Below are positions 1 to 7,465 of a stretch of 17,571 nt of DNA, in pieces. A model generated the notes under the pieces. It was given only the letters and a program-made list of their open reading frames with translations, did not search any database and had not been told where the DNA came from. Made by a program: the position numbers and the translations under genes. This stretch comes from CAIUVD01 sp044338255 (GTDB taxonomy: Bacteria > Planctomycetota > UBA11346), in contig JBIILZ010000083.1 in assembly GCA_044338255.1 (NCBI GenBank), positions 1 to 17,571 on the forward strand, given 5' to 3'. Every line of letters begins with the position of its first letter. Position 1 is the stretch's first letter.

Positions 1-1
1 A

Positions 2-11
2 GGGGGGGGGG
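2..11. repeat. G10 homopolymer tract
   Basis: Ten consecutive G residues lie at the extreme left of the window, about 120 bp upstream of the DUF4388 gene. Tracts of this kind are prone to slipped-strand length change, so it could be a phase-variable element of whatever lies to the left. Being at the window edge, it could also be a sequencing or assembly weak point. No function can be read from it. Confidence 0.5.
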
Positions 12-40
12 CTAATCGCCCGCTATTACAAATAATCTAA

Positions 41-65
41 CGGGGGCGTGTCGCCCGCGCCCCCG
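41..65. other. GC-rich inverted repeat upstream of the DUF4388 gene
   Basis: CGGGGGCG (41-48) and CGCCCCCG (58-65) form a perfect 8-bp stem with a 9-base loop. No T-run follows on the + strand. On the - strand the hairpin would be followed by an A/T-rich stretch (about 22-40), so it might end a transcript from the right, but no - strand gene is visible there. It may be a leftover terminator or a regulatory hairpin in the leader of the 133-929 gene. The rest of 1-132 holds nothing recognisable. Confidence 0.35.
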
Positions 66-132
66 GAATCGAGCCGATCGAAATTCATCCGCCATGTGCA
101 TTATTCTTCACATCGCCGGCGATGCTTAGGCC

Positions 133-929
133 ATGTCAATCATGCAAGGGGATCTCGCGGAATACGCACTGCCGGATCTGCTGATGTTTCTGCAAGGTAT
201 GCGCAAGCACGGCCAGCTCATCGTCGAAAACAGCATCACCAGGGTTTCTGCCGGCGTTTTCTTCGATCGCGGTGAAGTCGTCCATGCCTATTGTCCGCCT
301 CGTGAGGGCGTGCAGGCGATCAATCACCTCCTGCGCTGGGAAGAAGGCCGTTTCGCCTTTCTCAAGGGCGCCACGCATCGCGACCGCACCATTGAGATTG
401 ACCTGCACAACTTGCTGCTCGACGGTCTGCGTCAGCTCGACGAACAGCGCCTCATCGAAGGCCGCCTCCCAGCCCCCAATACCATTCTCTACGTTCAGCG
501 CGATTGCTCGGCAACCGAGGACGTACGCCTGACGCAGGTCGAATGGCGCCTGCTTTCGCTCATCAACGGCCGACGGACCTGCAGGAGGTCATCGATCTGT
601 CGGGATTGGTCGAGCTGGATTCGCAGCGTCTGGTCTACGGATTGATCAGCAGCGGCCTGATCCTCACCAACCACGACGATTCCTATCTTGCACAGATCAT
701 TCCCGAACGCGTACCGACCGCTTGCGCCGCGCATACCCGCAGTAGCCCCCCGACGATGCTAGCGAATCTCCTGGTCAAACAGATCGATGGCCTGCGCGAT
801 CTGCGCTACCTCCGTCATGCACTGGGCTGCAGCGAGACCGAATTGGTGGAAGAGTTCAACCTCCTGAAACGCACAGGCTGGGTGCGTATCCGCAGTGGGG
901 CTGAGGTCTTCGAACGCTTCTTGAGGTAA
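133..929 (+). pseudogene. DUF4388 (PATAN-domain) protein with winged-helix-like C-terminus, interrupted by a frameshift
   Basis: The N-terminal ~110 residues (GDLAEYALPDLLMFLQGMR, then the GQLIVEN and GEVVHAY strands) match DUF4388/PATAN, a small domain found in bacterial signalling proteins of gliding and developmental bacteria. The reading frame then breaks. Frame 1 reads LTQVEWRLLSLINGRRT to codon 149 (577-579) and runs into an unrelated tail ending at 645. The natural continuation, LQEVIDLSGLVELDSQRLVY, resumes in frame 3 from 579 and ends at 929. Restoring one C near 577-580 gives a single protein of about 265 aa whose C-terminal half looks like two winged-helix-type units. ATG 133 has AGG only 2 nt upstream; ATG 142 is an alternative start. 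The break may be a real mutation or a sequencing error. The next gene starts on its stop codon, so it heads a short operon leading to the kinase gene. Confidence 0.75.
583..589 (+). promoter_or_regulatory. Internal Shine-Dalgarno-like AGGAGGT just after the frameshift
   Basis: A perfect anti-SD complement sits 4 bases downstream of the frame break in the DUF4388 gene, although most starts in this window have weak or no SD. It could allow re-initiation on the downstream frame, for example at CTG 597 (7-nt spacing). It may also be simply the codons for Gln-Glu-Val. It lies downstream of the break, which is not where SD-type stimulators of programmed frameshifting are normally found. Confidence 0.25.
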
Positions 930-1456
930 TGGACATGGATGTAACCCCATCTTTCCTCTGCCTTTTCGCGAGCGAAGACGCACGCCAGGCGAGCTGTTTC
1001 AGCGGTGCAGATGATACCTGGATCGATCGCACCGATCACGGCCGCTGCCGATATCTGTCGATCAACATCGACGCCGATGAACCCGATTCCGGCCATATGC
1101 GTGCCCTCGCCGCTGTGGTCGTGGTGCAACCCGCGGCCTTGCAGGGCACGGCCGGCGAGCGCCTACGCCTGTGGCTGGCGGCCCTCGAGGATCATCACGT
1201 GCCGGTGGAGTTGCTCGCCACCGATGCCCCGGTCACCTTCTATACGTGGCTGAACCAGCACGCGCCACGCCTGCTGCGCAATTTTCAGCAGGATGGCGCC
1301 GTGACTCCCGAGCTCCCGTCGTGGTGGCGGCAACGAGCCGAATTCCACCTCGCCAACCCCGGGAGCCACGGCACCGCCGAGGATGACAATTCGACCGGAG
1401 TCTTTTCGGTCGATGTGGTGCGGCGCTACCTTGCCGGCCGTCATCGCCAGAGCTGA
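929..1456 (+). CDS. Hypothetical protein (175 aa) between the DUF4388 and kinase genes
   Basis: I do not recognise the family. The product is soluble, with no signal peptide or membrane segment. A hydrophobic strand (AAVVVVQPAAL) is followed by an amphipathic helix and a second short strand (VPVELLATD), which suggests an alpha/beta fold, possibly receiver-like or Rossmann-like, but no catalytic motif can be named. ATG 929 overlaps the upstream stop as TAATG. A second ATG at 935 has a better-spaced SD-like TGAGGT (922-927) and may be the true start (173 aa). Its stop codon, TGA 1454-1456, lies inside the first unit of a 15-bp tandem repeat, so the last residues may have been set by repeat expansion. 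Its position between a PATAN protein and a Ser/Thr kinase suggests a partner or target in the same pathway. Confidence 0.7.
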   Translation: MDMDVTPSFLCLFASEDARQASCFSGADDTWIDRTDHGRCRYLSINIDADEPDSGHMRALAAVVVVQPAALQGTAGERLRLWLAALEDHHVPVELLATDAPVTFYTWLNQHAPRLLRNFQQDGAVTPELPSWWRQRAEFHLANPGSHGTAEDDNSTGVFSVDVVRRYLAGRHRQS

Positions 1457-1490
1457 GATCGCCAGAGCTGAAATCGCCAGAGCTGAAATC
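1446..1490 (+). repeat. Three tandem 15-bp units (GCCAGAGCTGARATC)
   Basis: Units are at 1446-1460, 1461-1475 and 1476-1490. The first has G where the other two have A (GAGATC against GAAATC). The array begins within the last codons of the 929-1456 gene and contains its stop codon, then fills half of the 94-bp gap before the kinase start. It shares a purine-CTGA core with the arrays at 8521, 10300 and 16210. Because the unit is a multiple of three, copy changes do not alter frame. Confidence 0.9.
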
Positions 1491-1531
1491 CCCGCGTCAG
1501 GGGATTCGCAAGTGGCGGCGCGGCCGGTCAT

Positions 1532-1546
1532 GGGGTATAAACCCCT
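1532..1546 (+). promoter_or_regulatory. Small hairpin with embedded TATAAA next to the kinase start codon
   Basis: GGGGT-ATAA-ACCCC (1532-1545) is a 5-bp stem with a 4-base loop, ending 5 bases before ATG 1551, where an SD would be expected. It contains TATAAA (1536-1541), a near match to a -10 box. If used as a -10, transcription would start about 1548, giving a leaderless or nearly leaderless mRNA. No convincing -35 is seen (the 17-bp position reads TGGCGG). Either reading, translational occlusion or promoter, is an inference. Confidence 0.3.
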
Positions 1547-1550
1547 GTCC

Positions 1551-4220
1551 ATGAGCACTACCCAGAAGCCAAGCTGCGAGCGCATCGGACCGTATCGCAT
1601 CCTTGGTGGACTCGGTTCAGGCGGCATGGGCACCGTCTATCGGGCGATGCAGGAATCCCTGGGCCGCGAGGTGGCCTTGAAGGTCGTCAATCCGGCCTCG
1701 GCCGCCGATCCGCGTTTCCAGGAGCGCTTCCTGCGCGAAGCCCGGGCCATGGCGCACATCCAGAGCCCGTTTGTGGTCAGCTGCTTCGACGCCGGTCTAG
1801 CGGATGGCCAGCTGTACATGGCCCTCGAATTGGTCACCGGCGGCGACCTCCTGGGCTTGATGCAGCGCAAGAGCGGCAACCTCAGCGAGCCCCTGGCCCT
1901 GGCCCTCATGCGGGATTGCTTAGAAGGGCTCGAGGCCCTCGAAGCCGCGCGCTTGGTGCATCGTGATCTGAAGCCGGCGAACATCTTCCTCAGCGACCAC
2001 GGCCGGGCCAAGCTTGCCGACCTTGGCTTGGCGCGTTCGGTGGCGAATAGCGACGCCGACCGCGCCACCATGGCGGGCATGATCATGGGCACGCCGGCCT
2101 ATATCAGCCCCGAACAGGCCCGGGGCGAAGACGATATCGATGTCCGCGCCGACATCTATTCGCTGGGTGCGACGTTGTACCATCTGCTCACCGGCCAGAC
2201 GCCGTTCCCGGCCAACGACCCGATCGGCACGCTCATGCGCGTGCTCAACGACCCCCTGCCGGACCCGCGCGAGCTGCGCCCGGATCTCTCGGAAGCCACC
2301 GTCATTTACCTCAAAAGGCTGCTCGAGAAGGAACGCACCAAGCGCCCGCCTTCGGCGCGCGGCGCGCGTGAACTGCTCGAAGAACTGTTGCGCGTGCGTT
2401 CGGCGCGCTCGACCCGCGATGACCGTACGCCGCTACCGACACCGGTACTGCCCGACAACTCACCGTCGGCGATTTCACCCCGCATTCCGGTGGTGACCTC
2501 GGCCATAGCCGAGATCCGCTCCTTGCTCAACCCACGTAACCAGGAGCGCACGCCCCTGGCCATCAACGTCGTCCCTGTCGATCGTCCGACGACCTCCGCC
2601 AGCCAGCGCATCGATCCCGCGCAATTGCTGCAACTGGCAAAACGCATCGTCATCGATCAGGCTGACCTGCGGGCGGCCCTGGCCCTGGCCCCCGGAGCCA
2701 GCTTTCCACGGGTGCTGCTCGATCAGCTGCTGACCGTTTCTGGGATCACCTATGGTCTGATCGAAGCCAACCTCGAGGCCTCGAGCAAGGCCGTGGAACT
2801 ACCCCGGCGGATCACCCTCGCCAAGGGCGATCCGCCGACACCCGATGCCCCGGGGAAGACCGTGCGCGGTGAGATCGTGCCGGCGGTCCAGCTCAGCGTC
2901 ACCATCCGCATCGCCGATGACCTTATGCAGGCGGCGGCACTCTATCGGCCGGGCAAACCCCCCAGCGAGGCCGAGGTACGCGCGGCTTTAAGCGCGGCCG
3001 GAATCACCACCGGACTCGATGCCGCGGCCCTCGCACGCTTCGCCAGCAAGCCGCCGAGTGGCGGCAAACTCGTGATCGCCAAGGGCTCGCCAGCGATCCC
3101 GGCGGTGGACGCGGGTTGGAGCTTAAGCGTCGGACCGGCCGGAGATCTCGGACTGTATCAGGTCGAACCCGGCAGCGAGATCGCCACCTGGCGCGACAGC
3201 AGTCCGGGAACCCCGGGGGCGGATGTCTACGGCCAGGTAATTCCGGTGAGCGATGCCAAGGAGCCAAACCCCGACGATTTGATCGGGGCCGGGGTCGCCA
3301 GCGGACGTACCCGCGATGGCGACCTGTGCTTACGCAGCACCCGTCAGGGCGTGGTCCAGCAGCAACTCGACGGCATGGTGCGCGTGGTCGGCGTGGTCGA
3401 GGTCGCCGGCGATCTCGATGCCAGCAACCCTATCTCCACCGACGATGTCGTGATTGTGCGCGGAAACATCCTCGCCGGTGCCGCCTTGGCCTCGACCAGC
3501 GACATCATCATCATCGGCAATGTCGCTGATGCCTGCATCAGTGCCGGTGGCGACATCGAGATCCGCGGCACGGTCGGCGCCGGTCAGGAGTTGCGGGCGG
3601 CGGGCACGGTGATCGCCAACGATGTCGAGCAACGCCGCATCCTCGCCGGCAACATCCGCATCAACGGCACCATGACCAATTGCGAGATCACCGCCACCGG
3701 GGCCATCGTCGCCGAAAAAGTCATCGGTGGGGCCCTAGCCGCGGGTGGCGACATCACCGTCACCAACGTCGGCAATAGCGATGGTTCGCCGACGGTACTG
3801 TGGGCCGGCCATCATCTGAGCCTCGACCGCAAGTCGGAATTGATCCGTCTCGAAGAAGCCCACCACGCCGCCAAACGTCAGCAACTGGTGCTACAGGGTT
3901 CAGTCCTGACCCACGAACAGGATGACCTCGCCAAGCGCGCCAGCCGCATGAGCGGGGCGCAGTTCCTCAAAGAGGATACCCTCAAGGATGCGCAAGAGCG
4001 TATCGCCGAGCTTGAGCGACGGCGCGGAGCCCTGCGCGAGGAAGCCGAATCTGAACGCGGCGAACTAGTACGTAGTCGCTCGCAGCGGGTGGAACTCGAA
4101 AAGCAGACCAGCTCGGCGCACATAACCGTAGGCGGCGTCGCCTACGACGGGGTCACCATCCGCGTCGGCAATCGCGAGGCGCAGTTGCTGACCGATCCCC
4201 AGGTGCGTCCGACCTTCTGA
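1551..4220 (+). CDS. Ser/Thr protein kinase fused to FapA (DUF342) beta-helix domain
   Basis: This 889-aa, probably cytosolic protein starts with a Hanks-type kinase domain (about residues 12-280). It has the glycine loop GLGSGGMG (20-27), lysine K44 in VALK, E63, HRDLKPAN with D139, DLG at 157-159 in place of DFG, and MGTPAYISPEQ. A Pro/Ser/Thr-rich linker follows (about 280-355). Then come two copies of the FapA N-terminal-type unit, each ending in AKG-(D/S)-P (K425 and K511), a DUF342 beta-helix (about 540-745, with repeated GDI-I-GNV turns), and a coiled coil (about 765-860). No membrane helix is seen. The frame is open upstream to 1383, but ATG 1551 just before the kinase fold is the sensible start; the extra codons would translate the 15-bp repeats. 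The kinase presumably phosphorylates proteins. The FapA part is of unknown biochemical role and may mediate assembly. It follows the DUF4388 and hypothetical genes and probably works with them. Confidence 0.88.
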   Translation: MSTTQKPSCERIGPYRILGGLGSGGMGTVYRAMQESLGREVALKVVNPASAADPRFQERFLREARAMAHIQSPFVVSCFDAGLADGQLYMALELVTGGDLLGLMQRKSGNLSEPLALALMRDCLEGLEALEAARLVHRDLKPANIFLSDHGRAKLADLGLARSVANSDADRATMAGMIMGTPAYISPEQARGEDDIDVRADIYSLGATLYHLLTGQTPFPANDPIGTLMRVLNDPLPDPRELRPDLSEATVIYLKRLLEKERTKRPPSARGARELLEELLRVRSARSTRDDRTPLPTPVLPDNSPSAISPRIPVVTSAIAEIRSLLNPRNQERTPLAINVVPVDRPTTSASQRIDPAQLLQLAKRIVIDQADLRAALALAPGASFPRVLLDQLLTVSGITYGLIEANLEASSKAVELPRRITLAKGDPPTPDAPGKTVRGEIVPAVQLSVTIRIADDLMQAAALYRPGKPPSEAEVRAALSAAGITTGLDAAALARFASKPPSGGKLVIAKGSPAIPAVDAGWSLSVGPAGDLGLYQVEPGSEIATWRDSSPGTPGADVYGQVIPVSDAKEPNPDDLIGAGVASGRTRDGDLCLRSTRQGVVQQQLDGMVRVVGVVEVAGDLDASNPISTDDVVIVRGNILAGAALASTSDIIIIGNVADACISAGGDIEIRGTVGAGQELRAAGTVIANDVEQRRILAGNIRINGTMTNCEITATGAIVAEKVIGGALAAGGDITVTNVGNSDGSPTVLWAGHHLSLDRKSELIRLEEAHHAAKRQQLVLQGSVLTHEQDDLAKRASRMSGAQFLKEDTLKDAQERIAELERRRGALREEAESERGELVRSRSQRVELEKQTSSAHITVGGVAYDGVTIRVGNREAQLLTDPQVRPTF

Positions 4221-4334
4221 GCGACGAGCCACGACGCGCGCAGGCTCCTAGGCAAAGCGTAATCAGTCGCACGCGGCGCTCGCAGCAGAGGTCACATTGA
4301 CTGCCCCCCCGGGTGGCCAAGGTAGCGCACACTA

Positions 4335-6005
4335 ATGGAAACTTCGCACATCATCTTGATCGCTCTCGTTGCGCTCGTCGCCGGCACCCTCATCGGCATG
4401 GCCTTGGCCAGCCGTCGCGCCAAGGCCGCCGCCGCGCGTGACCGGGATCTCATCATCGCCCGCGAGCAAGCCCGTCTTGCCGCCGAGCATCTTGCTACTC
4501 AACAACGACTTGAAGCACAAAGTGCCGACCTGCTGAGCAAAAGCCGCACGACCCTTGAGGCCAGCCTCAACGCCGAGCGCGAAGTCCTCGCCCGCGAGCG
4601 ACGCGATATCGCCGAGCAAGACGCCCGCCTGGATCGCCGCGACCAGCAGACGGTCATCCGCGACAAGACCCTCGCCGATCGCGAAAAAGCCCTCGGCGAC
4701 CGCGAAAAAGCCCTCGGCGATCGCGAGCGGGCTTTCCAGGAACGCGAAAAAACCGTGGAACGGGCGGTACATGCCGCCGAAACGCGCGAAGCCAAGGCCA
4801 AGACCAAGGAGGAAACCCTCGAACAGCGGATCGCCAGCCTCGCCAACGCCGAACAGCTTGCTGCCGCCAAATTGTCGGAGATCGCCAAGCTCACGCCCGA
4901 GGCCGCCCGCGAACAACTGCTCACCAGTCTTGATAGCGAGTTGGCCGGCGAACAGGCGCAGCGCATCGCCCGCGCTGAAAAAGACTACCTCGCCCGCGCC
5001 AAGGAGCTCGGCATCGAAGTCGTCAGCCGCGCCATCCAGCGCTATGCCGCGGAACATACCGCCGACAGCACTTTTTCGAAAGTGAAGTTGCCCGACGAAG
5101 AAGCCAAGGGCCGCATCATCGGCAAGGAAGGTCGCAATATCAAAGCCTTCGAGCTCGCCACCGGTGTCGACGTGATCATCGACGAAACCCCTGACGCGGT
5201 GACCATCTCGTGCTTCGATCCGGTGCGTCGCGAGATGGCCCGCCGCACGCTCGAAGCCCTGCTCGCCGATGGCCGCATCCAGCCCGCGCGCATCGAGGAA
5301 GTCCTCGCCAAGGTCCAGTCCGAGATGGATCGCGAGCTGATGAAACGCGGCGAGGATGCCGCGTACACCTGCGAGGTCTCGGGACTCCATCCGCAGCTCC
5401 TGAAGCTCCTCGGGAAACTGCATTTCCGCACCAGCTACGGCCAGAATGTGCTCAAGCACACCGAGGAAGTGGCCTTCCTCTGCGGGGCGATGGCTGCCGA
5501 CCTCGGCCTCGATGCCAAGCTCGGCCGGCGTTGCGGCCTGCTCCACGACATCGGCAAGGCCATCGATCACGAACAAGAAGGTTCGCATCCCGAACTCGGC
5601 TATCAGGCCTTGAAGCGCTACAACGAGAGCGAAGTAGTCGCCAATGCCGCCCTCGCCCATCATGAAGGCCATGCCGTGCTCTCGGCGTACACCACCTTGG
5701 CCGCGGCGGCCGACGCCATCAGCGCTGCCCGGCCGGGGGCCCGGAGCCAGAACACCGAGAACTACCTCAAGCGCCTGACCCAGCTCGAAACCATCGCCTG
5801 CGGCCATCCCGGCGTGCAAAAAGCCTATGCCATCCAGGCCGGTCGTGAGCTGCGCGTGCTGGTCAACGGCCATACCGTGCCCGATGGCGAGATGGCCAAG
5901 ATCGCCCGCGACATCGCCAAGACCATCAGCGACCAGGTGGCCTTTCCAGGCGAGGTCCGGGTGACCTTGATCCGCGAAATGCGTCACATCGCCGTCGCCC
6001 GCTGA
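4335..6005 (+). CDS. rny: Ribonuclease Y (membrane-anchored endoribonuclease)
   Basis: RNase Y cleaves single-stranded mRNA to start its decay. The 556-aa product has the family's full layout: an N-terminal membrane helix (about residues 5-26, IILIALVALVAGTLIGMALA), a long charged coiled coil (27-240), a KH RNA-binding domain (about 251-315, with GRIIGKEGRN), and an HD hydrolase domain with LLHDIGKA (H404, D405), AADAISAARPGAR and a C-terminal AIQAGRELRV block. It is somewhat longer than the usual ~520 aa. The surplus lies in the coiled coil, which holds near-identical heptads (REKALGD) from a 21-bp DNA repeat. It stands alone: 114 bp without a gene separate it from the kinase gene and about 70 bp from menF. 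Only a weak SD (AAGG at 4319-4322) precedes ATG 4335. Confidence 0.95.
   Translation: METSHIILIALVALVAGTLIGMALASRRAKAAAARDRDLIIAREQARLAAEHLATQQRLEAQSADLLSKSRTTLEASLNAEREVLARERRDIAEQDARLDRRDQQTVIRDKTLADREKALGDREKALGDRERAFQEREKTVERAVHAAETREAKAKTKEETLEQRIASLANAEQLAAAKLSEIAKLTPEAAREQLLTSLDSELAGEQAQRIARAEKDYLARAKELGIEVVSRAIQRYAAEHTADSTFSKVKLPDEEAKGRIIGKEGRNIKAFELATGVDVIIDETPDAVTISCFDPVRREMARRTLEALLADGRIQPARIEEVLAKVQSEMDRELMKRGEDAAYTCEVSGLHPQLLKLLGKLHFRTSYGQNVLKHTEEVAFLCGAMAADLGLDAKLGRRCGLLHDIGKAIDHEQEGSHPELGYQALKRYNESEVVANAALAHHEGHAVLSAYTTLAAAADAISAARPGARSQNTENYLKRLTQLETIACGHPGVQKAYAIQAGRELRVLVNGHTVPDGEMAKIARDIAKTISDQVAFPGEVRVTLIREMRHIAVAR
4677..4760 (+). repeat. 21-bp tandem repeats in the rny coiled coil
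   Basis: Units at 4677-4697 and 4698-4718 differ at one base (GAT against GAC) and encode Asp-Arg-Glu-Lys-Ala-Leu-Gly. Two diverged units follow at 4719-4739 and 4740-4760 (DREALRG-like and EREKTVE-like heptads). The period equals one coiled-coil heptad, so gain or loss of a unit would lengthen or shorten the stalk between membrane anchor and catalytic core without breaking it. Confidence 0.8.
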
Positions 6006-6035
6006 GTGCAAAGGCCTTCATCAATCTCTTTTCCT

Positions 6036-6056
6036 TGTCTTTACCCTGTCTTTACC
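6036..6056. repeat. Direct repeat TGTCTTTACC spaced one helical turn, upstream of menF
   Basis: TGTCTTTACC occurs at 6036-6045 and again at 6047-6056, an 11-bp period, in the 71-bp gap between rny and menF. Two identical half-sites on the same DNA face are typical of binding sites for activators with tandem subunits. No good -35/-10 pair is obvious nearby, so a regulatory role is only a suggestion. Confidence 0.35.
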
Positions 6057-6076
6057 TAGGTGAGCTGAAGCCCGCC

Positions 6077-7465
6077 ATGCCCCCCAACTCCTGCTCATGC
6101 CTGGGCGCTCCGACCTCGCGCGTGTCGTGGATCGATGATGCCTGTGCCGATGCCGTGGCCTTGGCCAAGCGTCTGCCTGATGGTCTCGCCTGGGTGGCGG
6201 TGTGTGCGCCAACTGAACTGCCGCTTTCACCCGTCGAGGTCATGGGCGCCGCCCAGGGCCTGGGGCGCACACTGCTCTGGCAACCCCAAGAAGGTACCTG
6301 GCAACTGGCTATTGGCGCCGCCGCCGATCTCACCGCCGATGGCCCCGGGCGCACCGTCAGCCTGGTGCGGCAGAGCGAACATATCAGCGCGCGCATGATC
6401 ACCCGTTCGTCGGTGGCGGGAGCCCCGGCCCTGCCGGCGTGGCTGGCGCTGTGGGCCTTCGAGGAACTTCCCGGCAAGCCCGGCCACTGGGGGAACAGTC
6501 TGCCCGGGGCACGCCTGCGCCTACCGCACCGCCTACTGTGGCGGACTCGCGAACGCGGCTGGGAATTGCTCGCAACGCAGGTGCGCGCCGATGAGGATCC
6601 CGGCGAGGTCGCCACCCGCCTGGTCTCGCCGCCGCCGCCCATGGTCACCCTGGCTCCCACGCCCTGGCCGCGCGTCGCCACCGATTACGCCGAACAAGTC
6701 GAAGACGCGATCTCGTTGCTGAGCGACGGCGTGATGCGCAAGGTGGTTTTGGCGCGGGCCATCGATGAAGCCGTGCACGCCGACCAGGCGACGATCCTCG
6801 CTCGCCTCGGCGAGAACGCGACGGCGACGGTGTATGCCCATGACCTCGATGACGGCTCGCTGTTCGTTGGGGCCACGCCCGAGGAGCTCTTCGCGGCCAC
6901 CGGCGCGGCGCTCAGCACCATGGCCCTCGCCGGCTCGACGCGTCGTGGCGCCAACGAGGCCGAGGATCTGGCACTGGTTGCCGAATTGCTCGCTTCGACC
7001 AAGCAACGCAAGGAGCACAACCTGGTGGTCGAGCACCTGGCGGTCAATCTGCGGCATCGCTGTGCGCCATTTGTCGTGCCCAATACCCCGCGGCACCGTT
7101 TGGCGAATCACCTCATCCACCTCGAAACCAAGCTCGAAGCCCGTCTCCTAGAGCCCGATTATCTCGAGGTCCTCTCGGCCATCCACCCGACGCCAGCGGT
7201 CTGCGGTCTGCCGACGGTGACGGCCGCGCATTACCTCTCGCGGCATGAACACCTACAGCGCGGACTGTATGCCGGAGTCATCGGCTGGATGACCCCGAGC
7301 GCCTGTCGCTTCATCGTTCCACTGCGCGGCGGGATCCTCCATTCCGATGGTATCAGGGCGCGACTGTTCGCCGGCGCCGGCATCGTCGAGACCTCGGAGC
7401 CCGCCGCCGAACTCGCTGAAACCGAGCTCAAATTCGGCCCCATGCGCCAGGCGATCGGATCATGA
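6077..7465 (+). CDS. menF: Isochorismate synthase (menaquinone biosynthesis)
   Basis: It converts chorismate to isochorismate, the first committed step to menaquinone. The C-terminal chorismate-binding domain is intact: KVVLAR with K222, corresponding to the MenF general base; GATPEELF; ALAGSTRRGA; EHNLVVEHLAVNLR; IHPTPAVCG; and FAGAGIVETSEP. The product from ATG 6077 is 462 aa. The frame extends to a TTG at 6035, but that would translate the upstream direct repeat, so 6077 is preferred; neither start has a strong SD. The family also includes salicylate and siderophore isochorismate synthases and anthranilate-type enzymes, but menD two genes on settles the role. Its TGA overlaps the next ATG (ATGA, 7462-7465). 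Confidence 0.92.
   Translation: MPPNSCSCLGAPTSRVSWIDDACADAVALAKRLPDGLAWVAVCAPTELPLSPVEVMGAAQGLGRTLLWQPQEGTWQLAIGAAADLTADGPGRTVSLVRQSEHISARMITRSSVAGAPALPAWLALWAFEELPGKPGHWGNSLPGARLRLPHRLLWRTRERGWELLATQVRADEDPGEVATRLVSPPPPMVTLAPTPWPRVATDYAEQVEDAISLLSDGVMRKVVLARAIDEAVHADQATILARLGENATATVYAHDLDDGSLFVGATPEELFAATGAALSTMALAGSTRRGANEAEDLALVAELLASTKQRKEHNLVVEHLAVNLRHRCAPFVVPNTPRHRLANHLIHLETKLEARLLEPDYLEVLSAIHPTPAVCGLPTVTAAHYLSRHEHLQRGLYAGVIGWMTPSACRFIVPLRGGILHSDGIRARLFAGAGIVETSEPAAELAETELKFGPMRQAIGS

Noticed and set aside
577..589. Programmed ribosomal frameshift in the DUF4388 gene
   Set aside because: No slippery heptamer at the break, and the SD-like sequence lies downstream instead of upstream; a simple indel is the simpler explanation.
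1446..1490. CRISPR array at the 15-bp repeats
   Set aside because: The units are directly adjacent without spacers and no cas genes are present; the same holds for the 8521, 10300 and 16210 arrays.
1383..1550. N-terminal extension of the kinase protein from an upstream start
   Set aside because: The extra 56 codons overlap the preceding gene and the 15-bp repeats (IARAEI) and are not kinase-like; ATG 1551 directly precedes the fold.
4297..4325. Promoter TTGACT upstream of rny
   Set aside because: The -35-like box is fair, but the 17-bp position gives AGGTAG, and neighbouring spacings are no better; the spacer is a C7 tract. Not strong enough to list as a feature.
4332..6011. A 559-codon open frame on the - strand covering all of rny
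   Set aside because: RNase Y on the + strand is certain; the antisense frame is compositionally biased (Gly/Leu/Phe/Asp) and without motifs.
7189..7203. Loss of a conserved glycine in MenF (IHPTPAVCG)
   Set aside because: This position varies in the family (for example EntC-type enzymes have Ser there), so Cys is not evidence of inactivation.
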